This document shows positions 33,049 through 43,016 of a DNA stretch of 64,000 bases, piece after piece (the first letter of the stretch is position 1; each line of letters starts with the position of its first letter). The DNA is from Flavobacteriales bacterium (GTDB taxonomy: Bacteria > Bacteroidota > Bacteroidia > Flavobacteriales_D > Sanyastnellaceae). Below the pieces are notes generated by a model. The model did no database searches and was not told the origin of the DNA. It saw nothing but the letters and a program-made list of their open reading frames with translations. The stretch covers positions 1 through 64,000 of the forward strand of contig CANIBZ010000002.1 of NCBI GenBank assembly GCA_947466425.1. Reading direction: 5' to 3'. The position numbers and the translations under genes were made by a program.

Positions 33049-33855
33049 CTATTTCTTTAGATAAGTTAGAAATCCTTGGTAGAGGCTATTGTGAAGAATG
33101 GTCGCATGATTTTCATTCGGCATGAGATTGAAAACAACGTTGCCGATAGAGGAGTGGTTTTTAATTTTCTTGTAGAAGGTTTTTGCATCATGAACCATGA
33201 TTTTATCTTCTTTCTTTCCAACGGCAATGTAAACATCGGGGGTGTAAGATGATTCATTCAACAAATACTTTTCAGTTTGAAGAAGTAATGAATGATTGTC
33301 CCACCAAAGACTTGGACTTGTGATAAAGTACTTCGTGAACAATTGAGGACGCTTCAATAGAATCTCAGTGGCCAATAAACCTCCGAGTGATTGTCCGATT
33401 ATCATTTTCTGCTCATTCACTTTGAATTTTTCTCCAATAAAAGGTTGCAATTCTTTTTCAATAAATTGAATGAATAGGTCTGAGTGACCTGCCGTTGGAA
33501 ATTCTCTTTGAAGCGAAGTGTCTTGGGTTGCAAATGTGAAATCTCTCTTTCTATCAACGTTAGCAATACCAACTACAATGGTTTGCGGAATTTGAAACGT
33601 CATGTCGAAGAATTGAATCAATCCAGCAACATGCATAAAATCTTCATTCAATGATCCATCAAGAAGATACAAGACGGCGCTGCTTTTAGTTGAATCGAAG
33701 TATTCTGTTACGTAAATATTCAGTTCGCGATTCTCGTTGAGAATTTCGGAATGCAGTTGAAGCGTTTTTCCGATAATAATCTTGGAATTCGTTTGTCCAA
33801 ATCCAGGAAATGGAAATGACGCGAGAATGCAAATTATTAGGATAAATCGGTTCAT
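33049..33855 (-). CDS. alpha/beta hydrolase, esterase D/BesA-like
   Basis: IIGQSLGGLLATEILLKRPQLFTKYFITSPSLWW; signal peptide. Confidence 0.85.
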   Translation of the reverse strand: MNRFILIICILASFPFPGFGQTNSKIIIGKTLQLHSEILNENRELNIYVTEYFDSTKSSAVLYLLDGSLNEDFMHVAGLIQFFDMTFQIPQTIVVGIANVDRKRDFTFATQDTSLQREFPTAGHSDLFIQFIEKELQPFIGEKFKVNEQKMIIGQSLGGLLATEILLKRPQLFTKYFITSPSLWWDNHSLLLQTEKYLLNESSYTPDVYIAVGKKEDKIMVHDAKTFYKKIKNHSSIGNVVFNLMPNENHATILHNSLYQGFLTYLKK

Positions 33856-33856
33856 A

Positions 33857-34600
33857 TTAAAACTCAGGAACTCCTATTGTTCGTGTAGCTTTTTCCTTTT
33901 TCTTTTCAATCGTATAAAAGTAAGAAAACTGCATAACCCAAACATCCCATTTTTTAGTTTGAAAATCGCGATAGAGCCCGCCAATCTGAATTTCATGGTT
34001 GTTGGGTAAATCGAAGTTCAGACCGAAGCTGTAACGCATTTCATTCATGAGTCCAGATGTCACAGCAACGTTATTCACGAGTTGGAAGTACTGATTCGTT
34101 CTGAAAAAACTTTCTGCGCTAAAAACAGGAGTCATTCTTTTCAATCCAATGTAAAGGTCAAGTGACAATCTGTTTCTCCAATAGATCTGTTCACGTTTGA
34201 ACTTGAAGAATTCCTTTTGGTATTGAGAAGTGTACTTCAAACTAGATTTGGCCTTTGATTTTATTGTTCGAAGAAGGTCCCAAGAGAATCCAGCAGCGAA
34301 GCGATGTCCGTAGGTATTATCTTGATTGTCCAGATAGAAATAATCATTCGGCATCCAGGTTCTTCTGTAAGATGCTTGAATGGAAAATGGTTTAGCGATG
34401 TCGTATTTCAATCGTGCACTAAAAAGTGTTTTCGAATAGATCTTGTCAGATACATTCCAACGGTATTGCCCCGAAAGTGTAGCCGAGAAACGTTTGGTTG
34501 GTTTCACTTTAACTCCTATTTCATTCCAATTGAAATTAGAGTTCTGTGTCCATCCAATGCTTGGTAGCACAATCAGAAGAAACAATGCAAAGCGCTTCAT
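33857..34600 (-). CDS. DUF2490-like outer-membrane protein
   Basis: Signal peptide; alternating beta-strand pattern; FNWNEIGVKVKPTKRFSATLSGQYRWN. Confidence 0.65.
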   Translation of the reverse strand: MKRFALFLLIVLPSIGWTQNSNFNWNEIGVKVKPTKRFSATLSGQYRWNVSDKIYSKTLFSARLKYDIAKPFSIQASYRRTWMPNDYFYLDNQDNTYGHRFAAGFSWDLLRTIKSKAKSSLKYTSQYQKEFFKFKREQIYWRNRLSLDLYIGLKRMTPVFSAESFFRTNQYFQLVNNVAVTSGLMNEMRYSFGLNFDLPNNHEIQIGGLYRDFQTKKWDVWVMQFSYFYTIEKKKEKATRTIGVPEF

Positions 34601-35355
34601 TAATGTTGAATGAAAAGGTTTCCAACTTCTACCACACTTCCATCTGCTGTAATTTCAATTTCTTGACGAACAGGAATGGTGTACTCTTGCGTGAGGCTGT
34701 CTTTCGAAAGAACGTAAACGGAGTATTTTCCAATTTGAAGGTTTCGGAAAGCGAAAGCTCCGTTAGCACCAGTCTTCGTTGACGCATCGAACAATTCATT
34801 TTCTCCGTAGCATAAGTAAACGCGCATGTCAGTCATGGGAGTTTCAGCCCCGACGCTTCCCACTTGTCCTTGATTAGAAACATCGACAAGGAAAGATGTT
34901 GTTACGTCATCTGGATCAGGAATGTTTCCCATCTCTGTTGCTGTGAGCGTTATAATATCGCCATTGGTTGAGACATTGAAAGCGGTACCAACATTTGCAG
35001 TTAGAACTGAATCTACTTTAGCGGCGATTTCAAAATTTGTTTCGTCGTACGAAAAATCTATTTGAACACCTGTTCTTCCAAGCAGAGCAGGATCAGCACT
35101 TGTTACCCAAACTGGATTGTTGAAATAGAAGTAATAGTTGTCGCCGGAAAGTTGATTAATAATGAAATAATCTCCGTGCTCTAAAATACTTCCAGGAGTA
35201 ACAGTGATTTCAATGGTCTCGTATTGACCAGCGCTTGAGTTAATACCAGAGACAGTTCCGGTGATTGAAGACGTGCCGCCTGGACCCGCAATTTTATCGC
35301 AAGAAGAAAAGGCAATAGCCACAAGTGCTGCGAAGAGTATAGATTTTATTTTCAT
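34600..35355 (-). CDS. putative lipoprotein with carboxypeptidase-regulatory-like C-terminal domain
   Basis: Lipobox-like FSSCDK; TKTGANGAFAFRNLQIGKYSVYVLSKD. Confidence 0.6.
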   Translation of the reverse strand: MKIKSILFAALVAIAFSSCDKIAGPGGTSSITGTVSGINSSAGQYETIEITVTPGSILEHGDYFIINQLSGDNYYFYFNNPVWVTSADPALLGRTGVQIDFSYDETNFEIAAKVDSVLTANVGTAFNVSTNGDIITLTATEMGNIPDPDDVTTSFLVDVSNQGQVGSVGAETPMTDMRVYLCYGENELFDASTKTGANGAFAFRNLQIGKYSVYVLSKDSLTQEYTIPVRQEIEITADGSVVEVGNLFIQH

Positions 35356-37532
35356 TGTACAATTATTTTTTGAGTGGTGAAAGTTTGGTTGTCGTTTTTA
35401 ATTTGAATGAAATACATTCCTTTAGGAAGATTAGCGAGAGACAGAGCAGTGCGCGGTGCATTAGCTCGCTGAATACGTTGAACCAATGTGCCTTGTGTGG
35501 TGAAGACTTTTATTTCAAAATTTTTCTCGAAGGGCGTTTCAACATACAAGATGTCGTTGGTTGGATTAGGATATATGTTAAATGGAACATGATTCAAATC
35601 GGTAACTTGTACTGTCGTGTCGCATGTTCCGAACATATTAGCATCCATCCACGCAATTCGCTCTCCAATCCATAATTTTAAATAGTCAATCTCCTCTTGG
35701 TAGGTGTTTCCAATAAAATTGTTTGGCCACACATAGTTCCCCAATATTGGCCAACGTTGGTAGTGACGTGTTGCAGGAGTCTCAAGAATTAGAGCAAGAC
35801 TGTCGATGTAGTTATACAAATAGGTTGTGTCAAGAAGGGTAGTGCGCAACTCCCCCCATCTGCAATTCACTTCATTGGCATAAAGACTATCTTCCAATAA
35901 TCTATTCCACCAGGAAGGATTATTTCCTCCGCCACAGACTTCATTGAAATTAATTTCCCATCCGAATGTATCGCCACCTTGACAGTAGTTCGAGTTTCCC
36001 CAAGCGATATTGAAATCCCAAAGCGGACCAGCCACTAATTTGTTTCCTTCACTGAATCGCTCTTTGTAGAAGAAGGAAGAAATGCGATATCCATCTACAT
36101 TTTTAGAGACTTCATTCACAAGAAAGAAGTCTATAAATGAAGGCACATCTATGAACTTGCGATATCCAAGCACGGGATCAGTGAAATCTGATGATACAAG
36201 CGCATTTTCCCAATCGGTGAAATAGGTTTGAATGTAATTCAGTTGCGAAGGATGTAATTCTTCAAGTTCAGGGTCGTGCAATTGAAGACCAATGGTCACA
36301 TTGCTTGGTGCTTGAGCAGGGTAGGGAGAGTCCCATGCAATAACACCTCCGGCTGTGGTCTTGTCTACCTTCAAAATATATCCTCCCGTTAGCTCATTGT
36401 TCAATGTGTCAGTTGGAAGAAGTTCATTAATGTTAACTCTTCCCGGATTTTGTTTAATACGCTCCATGAATACATAGACGCCCATGTATTCATCGTTCAA
36501 AACAAGTTCGCAGAGTTTAGTCCGTGGCGTCCATCTTCCCATTTCATTGCCCAAGTGATAAGTAAGCATATTTCTAATCATAGCTTTGTCGGTATAGGGC
36601 GCATACAATATCCAGTCGTTATCTGCAGGCCAATTGAAAATTGAAGCGTTGTAATTCACGCTATCTGGTCCACGCGTCTCGAGGCCATAGGATTGCGCAG
36701 GAAAGCTGCTGGAAGAAGATCCTCGGGTCTCAATGGCGATTAGTCCGAAGAACTCATTTAACGAATCGTTGATGTGGTTGATTTGTCCTTCGCCGTTGAA
36801 AATGATACCCATTTGGGCATCTATTTTAGGTTCGTCGGGAATGTCCACTCCGTAGGTATTCACCACAACAATGGGTAGGTTCGATTTGAAAAATTCAAAA
36901 GGAGGGGTGAACCATGAAGGTGTTGGACCGAAGTAGGTATTCGTTGTCGTTAGTCCAACATGAAGAAAGGGTCTCGAAGTAAGATCCCCAGAATTCGTTG
37001 TTATGTTGTGCGTCTCGATACAAAGTACATTGTCTCCGTTATTCAGAATGGAAAGATAGTCTTGTGTTAGAAAAATTACTTCATCAGGCAATCCGCCTTG
37101 ATACATAACAGCCTCGTGTTGTCCGTCTGCACCATCGTTCCAAACAGGCTGTCCCGCAGTGCTGATATTCGAACGCGAAATTTCAACGCCATTTAAATAC
37201 GCTACATAGGCATCGTCGTAATCCATGTTTAAAATGAATTTCGAAATTTCATTCCAGTTGTTTATGTTGAAATGAATGCGGTGGTAAACTGAAATGTTTC
37301 CTGTTGGAATAGTTGTTCCATCGTCGGCATCTCCGAAACCGAATCCTCCATTTCCAATGCTCCAAGCAGATTCGTCAAAGGTTGGACTAATCCAATCTAT
37401 AGGCGTTGTGGCGTTGGGAACAATGTAATGCCATTCGAGCGTATCGTAAACAGCGGTTTCCCAATGATCCACTTGCGCATCCGCGAAAGAAAATAGAAAA
37501 ATAGAAATAACTAGGGCTATCGTTTTTTTCAT
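35352..37532 (-). CDS. CotH kinase family protein with T9SS type A sorting domain
   Basis: VNYNASIFNWPADNDWILYAPYTDKAMIRNMLTYHLGNEMGRWTPRTKLCELVLNDEYMGVYVFMERIK; C-terminal FNIYPNPTNDILYVET...LPKGMYFIQIKNDNQTFTTQKIIVQ. Confidence 0.9.
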   Translation of the reverse strand: MKKTIALVISIFLFSFADAQVDHWETAVYDTLEWHYIVPNATTPIDWISPTFDESAWSIGNGGFGFGDADDGTTIPTGNISVYHRIHFNINNWNEISKFILNMDYDDAYVAYLNGVEISRSNISTAGQPVWNDGADGQHEAVMYQGGLPDEVIFLTQDYLSILNNGDNVLCIETHNITTNSGDLTSRPFLHVGLTTTNTYFGPTPSWFTPPFEFFKSNLPIVVVNTYGVDIPDEPKIDAQMGIIFNGEGQINHINDSLNEFFGLIAIETRGSSSSSFPAQSYGLETRGPDSVNYNASIFNWPADNDWILYAPYTDKAMIRNMLTYHLGNEMGRWTPRTKLCELVLNDEYMGVYVFMERIKQNPGRVNINELLPTDTLNNELTGGYILKVDKTTAGGVIAWDSPYPAQAPSNVTIGLQLHDPELEELHPSQLNYIQTYFTDWENALVSSDFTDPVLGYRKFIDVPSFIDFFLVNEVSKNVDGYRISSFFYKERFSEGNKLVAGPLWDFNIAWGNSNYCQGGDTFGWEINFNEVCGGGNNPSWWNRLLEDSLYANEVNCRWGELRTTLLDTTYLYNYIDSLALILETPATRHYQRWPILGNYVWPNNFIGNTYQEEIDYLKLWIGERIAWMDANMFGTCDTTVQVTDLNHVPFNIYPNPTNDILYVETPFEKNFEIKVFTTQGTLVQRIQRANAPRTALSLANLPKGMYFIQIKNDNQTFTTQKIIVQ

Positions 37533-37754
37533 GAATGATAATTATCGTGCGGTTAATTTAACGCATTCTTAACAATTAAGGTTGCATTTATTCATCAATT
37601 GCTCTTTTGGGTACATGACTGAATATGTTTAGTGCTGTTTGTAAATATGATAATTGTCATACTAGCGGCTAATGAAGGCCAATAGAGGTGTCGAGATATT
37701 TACCATACTAAAGAAATTCTTCTGAAAACGCCATGTTTAGATGATATTTGCTCT

Positions 37755-39782
37755 ATGAGATTTAGAGCATACTCCATTTTTGTTTTTTTTGTTCTTTGCT
37801 TTGTTTTTTTATGCTCTAATAATTCATGGTCTGAAGATCTTCCGAAAGATTCGGTTCCAACCATTTCACTCAACAACCTTTCAAATACAGAAATTCCTAT
37901 TTCCATTACGAAGCGGAAATTTCCAGGTTTGAATTTAGATACATTTGTCACTTCGAAATACTACCAGGGAGACAGCGTATCGTTTTCAGCATTAGATTTT
38001 GACGACCGGAATTGGCTGAACCTTACAAATACGGAAGGCAATGCTTTTGCAATAGACAAGATTTACTGGAGTCGAATGAAGTTTCGTGTTTCACCGGAAT
38101 TGCAAAATAGGACATTGGCGCTCTATGTTAAATGGCAAGGAGCAATGGAGGTTTTTCTAAATGGTGAATTAATCTATTCTTTTGGTTCGATTTCCAATAC
38201 TGGTGAGGCTGTGGTTATACAAGATGCTTTTCATTTTCCTTTAAGAAAAGTGATTGTCACATTTAAAGATTTAGATGGCCCGCAAGTACTTGCATTTCGA
38301 TTCGCTCATCATTCAAATATTGGAAACCTGAAAATTAAAGAGTCGCTGTCTAATTCAGAATGGTTGTCATTTAGTTTGCATACGACTGAAGCAGCCGAAC
38401 ATATAGACACGGCACGTAGCAATACTCTTCTTTATTACGGTTTTTTCTTCGGTATCAATTGTATTATTTTCCTACTAACCATTTTTCAAGTCAATAAAAG
38501 ATACAAGAACAAAACGCTTTTGCTATTTAGTTGTTTTACTTTTTTCACGGCTAGCGTGGCGTTGACCAATTTTATTGAATTGGGTGCATTTCAAATGATG
38601 ACAGGCACTGTCGTTCTCATTCATTTGGTTAATCAATTGTTCTATGCCTTAACAACTTTTTTCTTGCTTCATGTAATGCGCTCCTTGTTCGATGCTAAGA
38701 ATAGATTTACACCATACGTTTATTTGTCCATATTAATTGCATATTTATCGGTTGGATATTATGAGTTTTTTACTGCGAAGAATTTCGCGAATTTTAATTT
38801 TTTAATTTTATTAATTTCCTCCTTCGAAATAGTAAGGATGTCTTTGTTGTCAATAAAGAACAAGGTCATGGGCGGTTGGATAATCATAATAGGATCGCTT
38901 GTCTTCATTCTAGCCGGGCCAGTTTTGGAGCAATTGTTTAATTCGTTAGGAACTACAAAACCGTTTTTCGTAACTATATGTCATAGAATTTCGTTCTATT
39001 TGTCTCTTCCTATATCACTGAGTATTTTTCTTGCGCGACAATCGGTAACGAACAATTTATTACTCGCTCGTCAGCGTGATGAATTGGATTTGGAAGTTCA
39101 GGAACGAACGAAAGAATTGCGCTTAGAAAAACAAAAGTCAGATGATTTATTGTTGAACATTCTTCCCGAAGAAGTTGCCAACGAACTGAAAGAAAAGGGC
39201 AGTGCCGACGCCAAGCAATTCGATATGGTAACTGTCATGTTCACGGACTTCAAAGGATTTACAAAGATCTCTGAGCGATTATCACCTTCCCAGTTGGTTG
39301 AAGAAATACATATTTGCTTCAAAGCATTCGACGCTATTATAGCAAAACATAACATTGAGAAAATTAAAACAATTGGCGACGCATACATGTGCGCTGGTGG
39401 ACTTCCAGTATCGAATGAGACTCATGCCATTGATGTGGTAAAGGCGGCGATTGAGATTCGACAGTTCATGCAGGAACATTTGGAGCAAAAGAAATTGGTT
39501 GGTGAAGAAGTATTTGAAATTAGAATAGGCATTCACACGGGGCCTGTTGTCGCTGGAATTGTTGGAATAAGAAAATTCGCTTATGATATATGGGGCGATA
39601 CCGTTAACGTTGCCTCTCGTCTTGAATCCTCTGGCGAAGCTGGAAAAATAAACATCAGTGGCAGCACATACGAATACGTGAAAGACCAATTCGCATGCAT
39701 ACACAGAGGTAAAATTGAGGCCAAGAATAAAGGTCAAATCGATATGTATTTTGTTGAAAATGCATCAGTGAAAGGCGAATAA
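37755..39782 (+). CDS. class III adenylate/guanylate cyclase with 7TMR-DISM-type sensor region
   Basis: Signal peptide, extracellular beta-rich domain, about 7 TM, coiled coil, then VMFTDFKGFTKISERLSPSQLVEEIHICFKAFDAIIAKHNIEKIKTIGDAYMCAGG. Confidence 0.88.
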   Translation: MRFRAYSIFVFFVLCFVFLCSNNSWSEDLPKDSVPTISLNNLSNTEIPISITKRKFPGLNLDTFVTSKYYQGDSVSFSALDFDDRNWLNLTNTEGNAFAIDKIYWSRMKFRVSPELQNRTLALYVKWQGAMEVFLNGELIYSFGSISNTGEAVVIQDAFHFPLRKVIVTFKDLDGPQVLAFRFAHHSNIGNLKIKESLSNSEWLSFSLHTTEAAEHIDTARSNTLLYYGFFFGINCIIFLLTIFQVNKRYKNKTLLLFSCFTFFTASVALTNFIELGAFQMMTGTVVLIHLVNQLFYALTTFFLLHVMRSLFDAKNRFTPYVYLSILIAYLSVGYYEFFTAKNFANFNFLILLISSFEIVRMSLLSIKNKVMGGWIIIIGSLVFILAGPVLEQLFNSLGTTKPFFVTICHRISFYLSLPISLSIFLARQSVTNNLLLARQRDELDLEVQERTKELRLEKQKSDDLLLNILPEEVANELKEKGSADAKQFDMVTVMFTDFKGFTKISERLSPSQLVEEIHICFKAFDAIIAKHNIEKIKTIGDAYMCAGGLPVSNETHAIDVVKAAIEIRQFMQEHLEQKKLVGEEVFEIRIGIHTGPVVAGIVGIRKFAYDIWGDTVNVASRLESSGEAGKINISGSTYEYVKDQFACIHRGKIEAKNKGQIDMYFVENASVKGE

Positions 39783-39833
39783 TTAGGCCACCGCGTTCCG
39801 TTAATTTTTCTTAACACTCTGAAATCATTAAAT

Positions 39834-41333
39834 ATGAAAAAAGCTCTATTTCTTTTATTATTGTTTTGTTATTCTTCTTCTTCTTCAAATGCGCAAACAG
39901 GATATGATGTTCCAAATTTGGTGAACTTTGATGATGCAATGATTAATCTGCTGAGCGATTATGATGTGCCAGGTGGGCAGTTGGCAATTACGTACCACGG
40001 AAGACTCGTCTACAGCCGAGGATTTGGATATGCAGATATAGAGGCAAACACGATGGTTTGCCCCGACAATATTTTCCGATTAGCTAGCGTGTCAAAGCAA
40101 ATAACTTCCATAACCTTAATGCACTTGTATGAGCAGGGAAGAGTGGGTTTGAATGATACTGTGTTTGGTGCCAACGGCCTTTTAAACTCAATTGCCTTTC
40201 AAAGTGCCATAGACCCTCGGGTGTATGACATAACTGTTCGAAATCTTCTTCAGCATGCTGGAGGTTGGGACAGAGATGTGTCAGGAGATCCCATGTTTGA
40301 TAGTTATTACATCGCGCAGGCAATGTCTGTTGCAGCTCCGGCAAATGAAATGACTACTATGGAATATGTCTTGAATAATCAAATGCTGGATTTTACCCCA
40401 GGAACACAATTCCATTATTCCAATTTTGGTTTCGTTATACTTGGAAGAGTAATTGAAGAAATAACAGGACAAGAATATGAAACCTATGTTCGAGATAGCA
40501 TTTTAGCTCCATTGAATATCGTAGATATGTATTGCGGAAAGAATTTGTTGGTGAATAAACTTCCCAATGAAGTTAACTATTATGATTATTCATCTGCCTC
40601 ATACGTGTCCTCAGTTTATGACAATCCTTTAATGGTTCCTGAGCCATATGGAGGCTTTAACATTGAAGGATTGGATGCAGCAGGGGGGTGGGTTGGCTCT
40701 GCGGAAGACTTGTGCAAAATTCTTTGTGCAGTTGATCGTTTTACTTCAAGGCCAGATATGTTGCTTCCAGCAACAATAGACACCATGATAAGTCCATCTT
40801 TTGTAAGTGATTACTATGCGCTTGGTTGGGCTGTGAGTCCGTTTCACAGTAATTATTATCACATGGGTTCGCTTCCTGGAACCACAACAGAAATTGTTCG
40901 CGCGAATAATCAATTGAATTGGGCCATTTTATTGAACACGAGGCCGCTTTATCCAGATAATCTAATTAACGATGTCGATGCACTTGTTTGGAATGTGCTT
41001 CCTACTTTAGGTCTTTTTCCATTCTGGGATCTATTCGACTCGGCTTCTTATTGCATGCCTACAATGGTCGCTTCAATGAGTGAAAGCCGACCCGTGTTAG
41101 AAGTTTTTCCGAACCCATCCAATGGCAATATGACCGTTAGATATAACGGCAAGCTTTTAGCTAAAAGAAATTTGCAAATTTATAATGCAATTGGAGAGCT
41201 GGTTTATTCAGATAAATTCATTACAGGTCAATCTGAATTAAAAATTGAACAGTTGAATTTTCAATCGGGATATTATATGTTGAAAGTTCAAGATGATTCG
41301 AATTTAATTGTTCAGAAAATAATAATTCAGTAG
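39834..41333 (+). CDS. serine hydrolase (class C beta-lactamase fold) with T9SS sorting domain
   Basis: ASVSKQITSITLMHLYEQG (SxxK), FHYSNFGFVILG (YxN), C-terminal EVFPNPSNGNMTVRY...YYMLKVQDDSNLIVQKIIIQ. Confidence 0.88.
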   Translation: MKKALFLLLLFCYSSSSSNAQTGYDVPNLVNFDDAMINLLSDYDVPGGQLAITYHGRLVYSRGFGYADIEANTMVCPDNIFRLASVSKQITSITLMHLYEQGRVGLNDTVFGANGLLNSIAFQSAIDPRVYDITVRNLLQHAGGWDRDVSGDPMFDSYYIAQAMSVAAPANEMTTMEYVLNNQMLDFTPGTQFHYSNFGFVILGRVIEEITGQEYETYVRDSILAPLNIVDMYCGKNLLVNKLPNEVNYYDYSSASYVSSVYDNPLMVPEPYGGFNIEGLDAAGGWVGSAEDLCKILCAVDRFTSRPDMLLPATIDTMISPSFVSDYYALGWAVSPFHSNYYHMGSLPGTTTEIVRANNQLNWAILLNTRPLYPDNLINDVDALVWNVLPTLGLFPFWDLFDSASYCMPTMVASMSESRPVLEVFPNPSNGNMTVRYNGKLLAKRNLQIYNAIGELVYSDKFITGQSELKIEQLNFQSGYYMLKVQDDSNLIVQKIIIQ

Positions 41334-41343
41334 AATCATCCCG

Positions 41344-42993
41344 ATGCGTATAATCAAATTCTCAATCAGTATGAAGGTCATTTTTCTTCTTTCATGCTCC
41401 GTGTTTTTTTTCTTGCCATCGCACGCTCAAATACAAGATTCGTTGCGCGAGAAAGTAGATGCAATTTTCGAGAATTATAAATCTCCGAACACACCAGGAT
41501 GCGCTATAGCATTGGTAAAAGATGGTAAGATCATTTATGAAAAGGGTTATGGGGCATCGAATTTAGAATACGGCATTCCAATAACTCCAACTTCAATATT
41601 TCACGTAGCGTCTATTTCTAAACAGTTTACAGCAGCAGCAATAATAATGCTCTCGTTAGAGGGTAAATTAAGTTTGAATGAAGACATTCGGAAATATCTT
41701 CCTGAAGTTCCCGACTTTGGACATGTCATTACATTTAATCACCTCATTCACCACACAAGTGGAATGAGAGACCAGTGGGATCTTCAGGAATTAGCGGGTT
41801 GGCGCGATGGAGATTTAATTACGGAAGATGATGTTTTAGAGATGCTTCAAAGACAAACGGCATTGAATTTCATTCCAGGATCGGAATATAATTATTGCAA
41901 CACGGGTTATACAATCCTTGGCGTTGCTGTTAAACGAATTACAGGCATTTCATTGAGAGAGTATTCTGATTCAGTCTTTTTCAAACCACTTGGAATGGTG
42001 AATTCCCATTTCCACAGTGACCATGCAGAAGTTACTCCCAATAGAACTTCTGCATATCAGCAGGATGAGCAGGGCAATTGGAAAATATCTATTCCGGTAT
42101 TTGATAATTACGGCGCGACGAGTCTATTTACAACCGTAGAGGATTTGAGTAAATGGGATGAAAATTTTTACTCGAAAAAAATAGGTGGTCCGGCTTTCAG
42201 AAGTGCGATGTTGGAAAATGGAATCTTGAACAGCGGCACGAAGCAGGCTTATGCGGGTGGCATAAGCACTGAATCTTACAAGGGATTCAAAACGGAACAG
42301 CACAGTGGGGCAGACGCGGGTTATCGCAGTAATTTTATTCGATTCCCTGACCAACATTTTTCCGTTATTTTACTAGCTAATCATGCCGAAAGTCAGGCTA
42401 TGCTGTTGTCTCAGCAGGTAGCGGATATTTTTTTGGAAATCAAAACGAAAGAAGCCCTTGATGTAATCTTCCCAATAGACAGTTCAATTGTAAAAGGATG
42501 GGTTGGGACTTACATAGATGCTTTGACAAAAAGGAGAATCGAATTGAATTTTGAAAATGGAAAATTGATTTTGGGAAGTACAAAGCTGTTGTCGTTGAGT
42601 AATTCGGAATTTAGCCTTTCGGGCAGTTACACGAAGTTGTCTTTTTCTAAAGAATTAGGAGTTGAGAAGTTATGCGTTACGAATCCAAATGTGATTAACC
42701 GGAATTATAAACGAGCGGTTAAGGTTGACTTGCAACCTTCGGATTTTCTGGAATTTATTGGAGAGTATTACAGTCCTGAACTTGATACGAAATATATTGT
42801 TACAGCCAACGACAGTGTGTTGTTTGTTAAAATCCCACGAAATAATAAGTTAGAGTTCTATCCTTTTTCCAAGGATGAGTTCTCAGGAAATTTCTTCATT
42901 CAATTTTCAAGGGGAAAAAGGAAGAAAGTTGAAGGTTTCTATCTTACAACCGGAAGAGTTCGTAATTTGTACTTCGAAAAGTTGAAGAAATAA
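41344..42993 (+). CDS. serine hydrolase (class C beta-lactamase fold)
   Basis: VASISKQFTAAAIIMLSLEGKLSLNEDIRKYLPEVPDFG; YNYCNTGYTILG. Confidence 0.9.
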   Translation: MRIIKFSISMKVIFLLSCSVFFFLPSHAQIQDSLREKVDAIFENYKSPNTPGCAIALVKDGKIIYEKGYGASNLEYGIPITPTSIFHVASISKQFTAAAIIMLSLEGKLSLNEDIRKYLPEVPDFGHVITFNHLIHHTSGMRDQWDLQELAGWRDGDLITEDDVLEMLQRQTALNFIPGSEYNYCNTGYTILGVAVKRITGISLREYSDSVFFKPLGMVNSHFHSDHAEVTPNRTSAYQQDEQGNWKISIPVFDNYGATSLFTTVEDLSKWDENFYSKKIGGPAFRSAMLENGILNSGTKQAYAGGISTESYKGFKTEQHSGADAGYRSNFIRFPDQHFSVILLANHAESQAMLLSQQVADIFLEIKTKEALDVIFPIDSSIVKGWVGTYIDALTKRRIELNFENGKLILGSTKLLSLSNSEFSLSGSYTKLSFSKELGVEKLCVTNPNVINRNYKRAVKVDLQPSDFLEFIGEYYSPELDTKYIVTANDSVLFVKIPRNNKLEFYPFSKDEFSGNFFIQFSRGKRKKVEGFYLTTGRVRNLYFEKLKK

Positions 42994-43016
42994 ATGTTAT
43001 TGTAATTCAGGACCAA

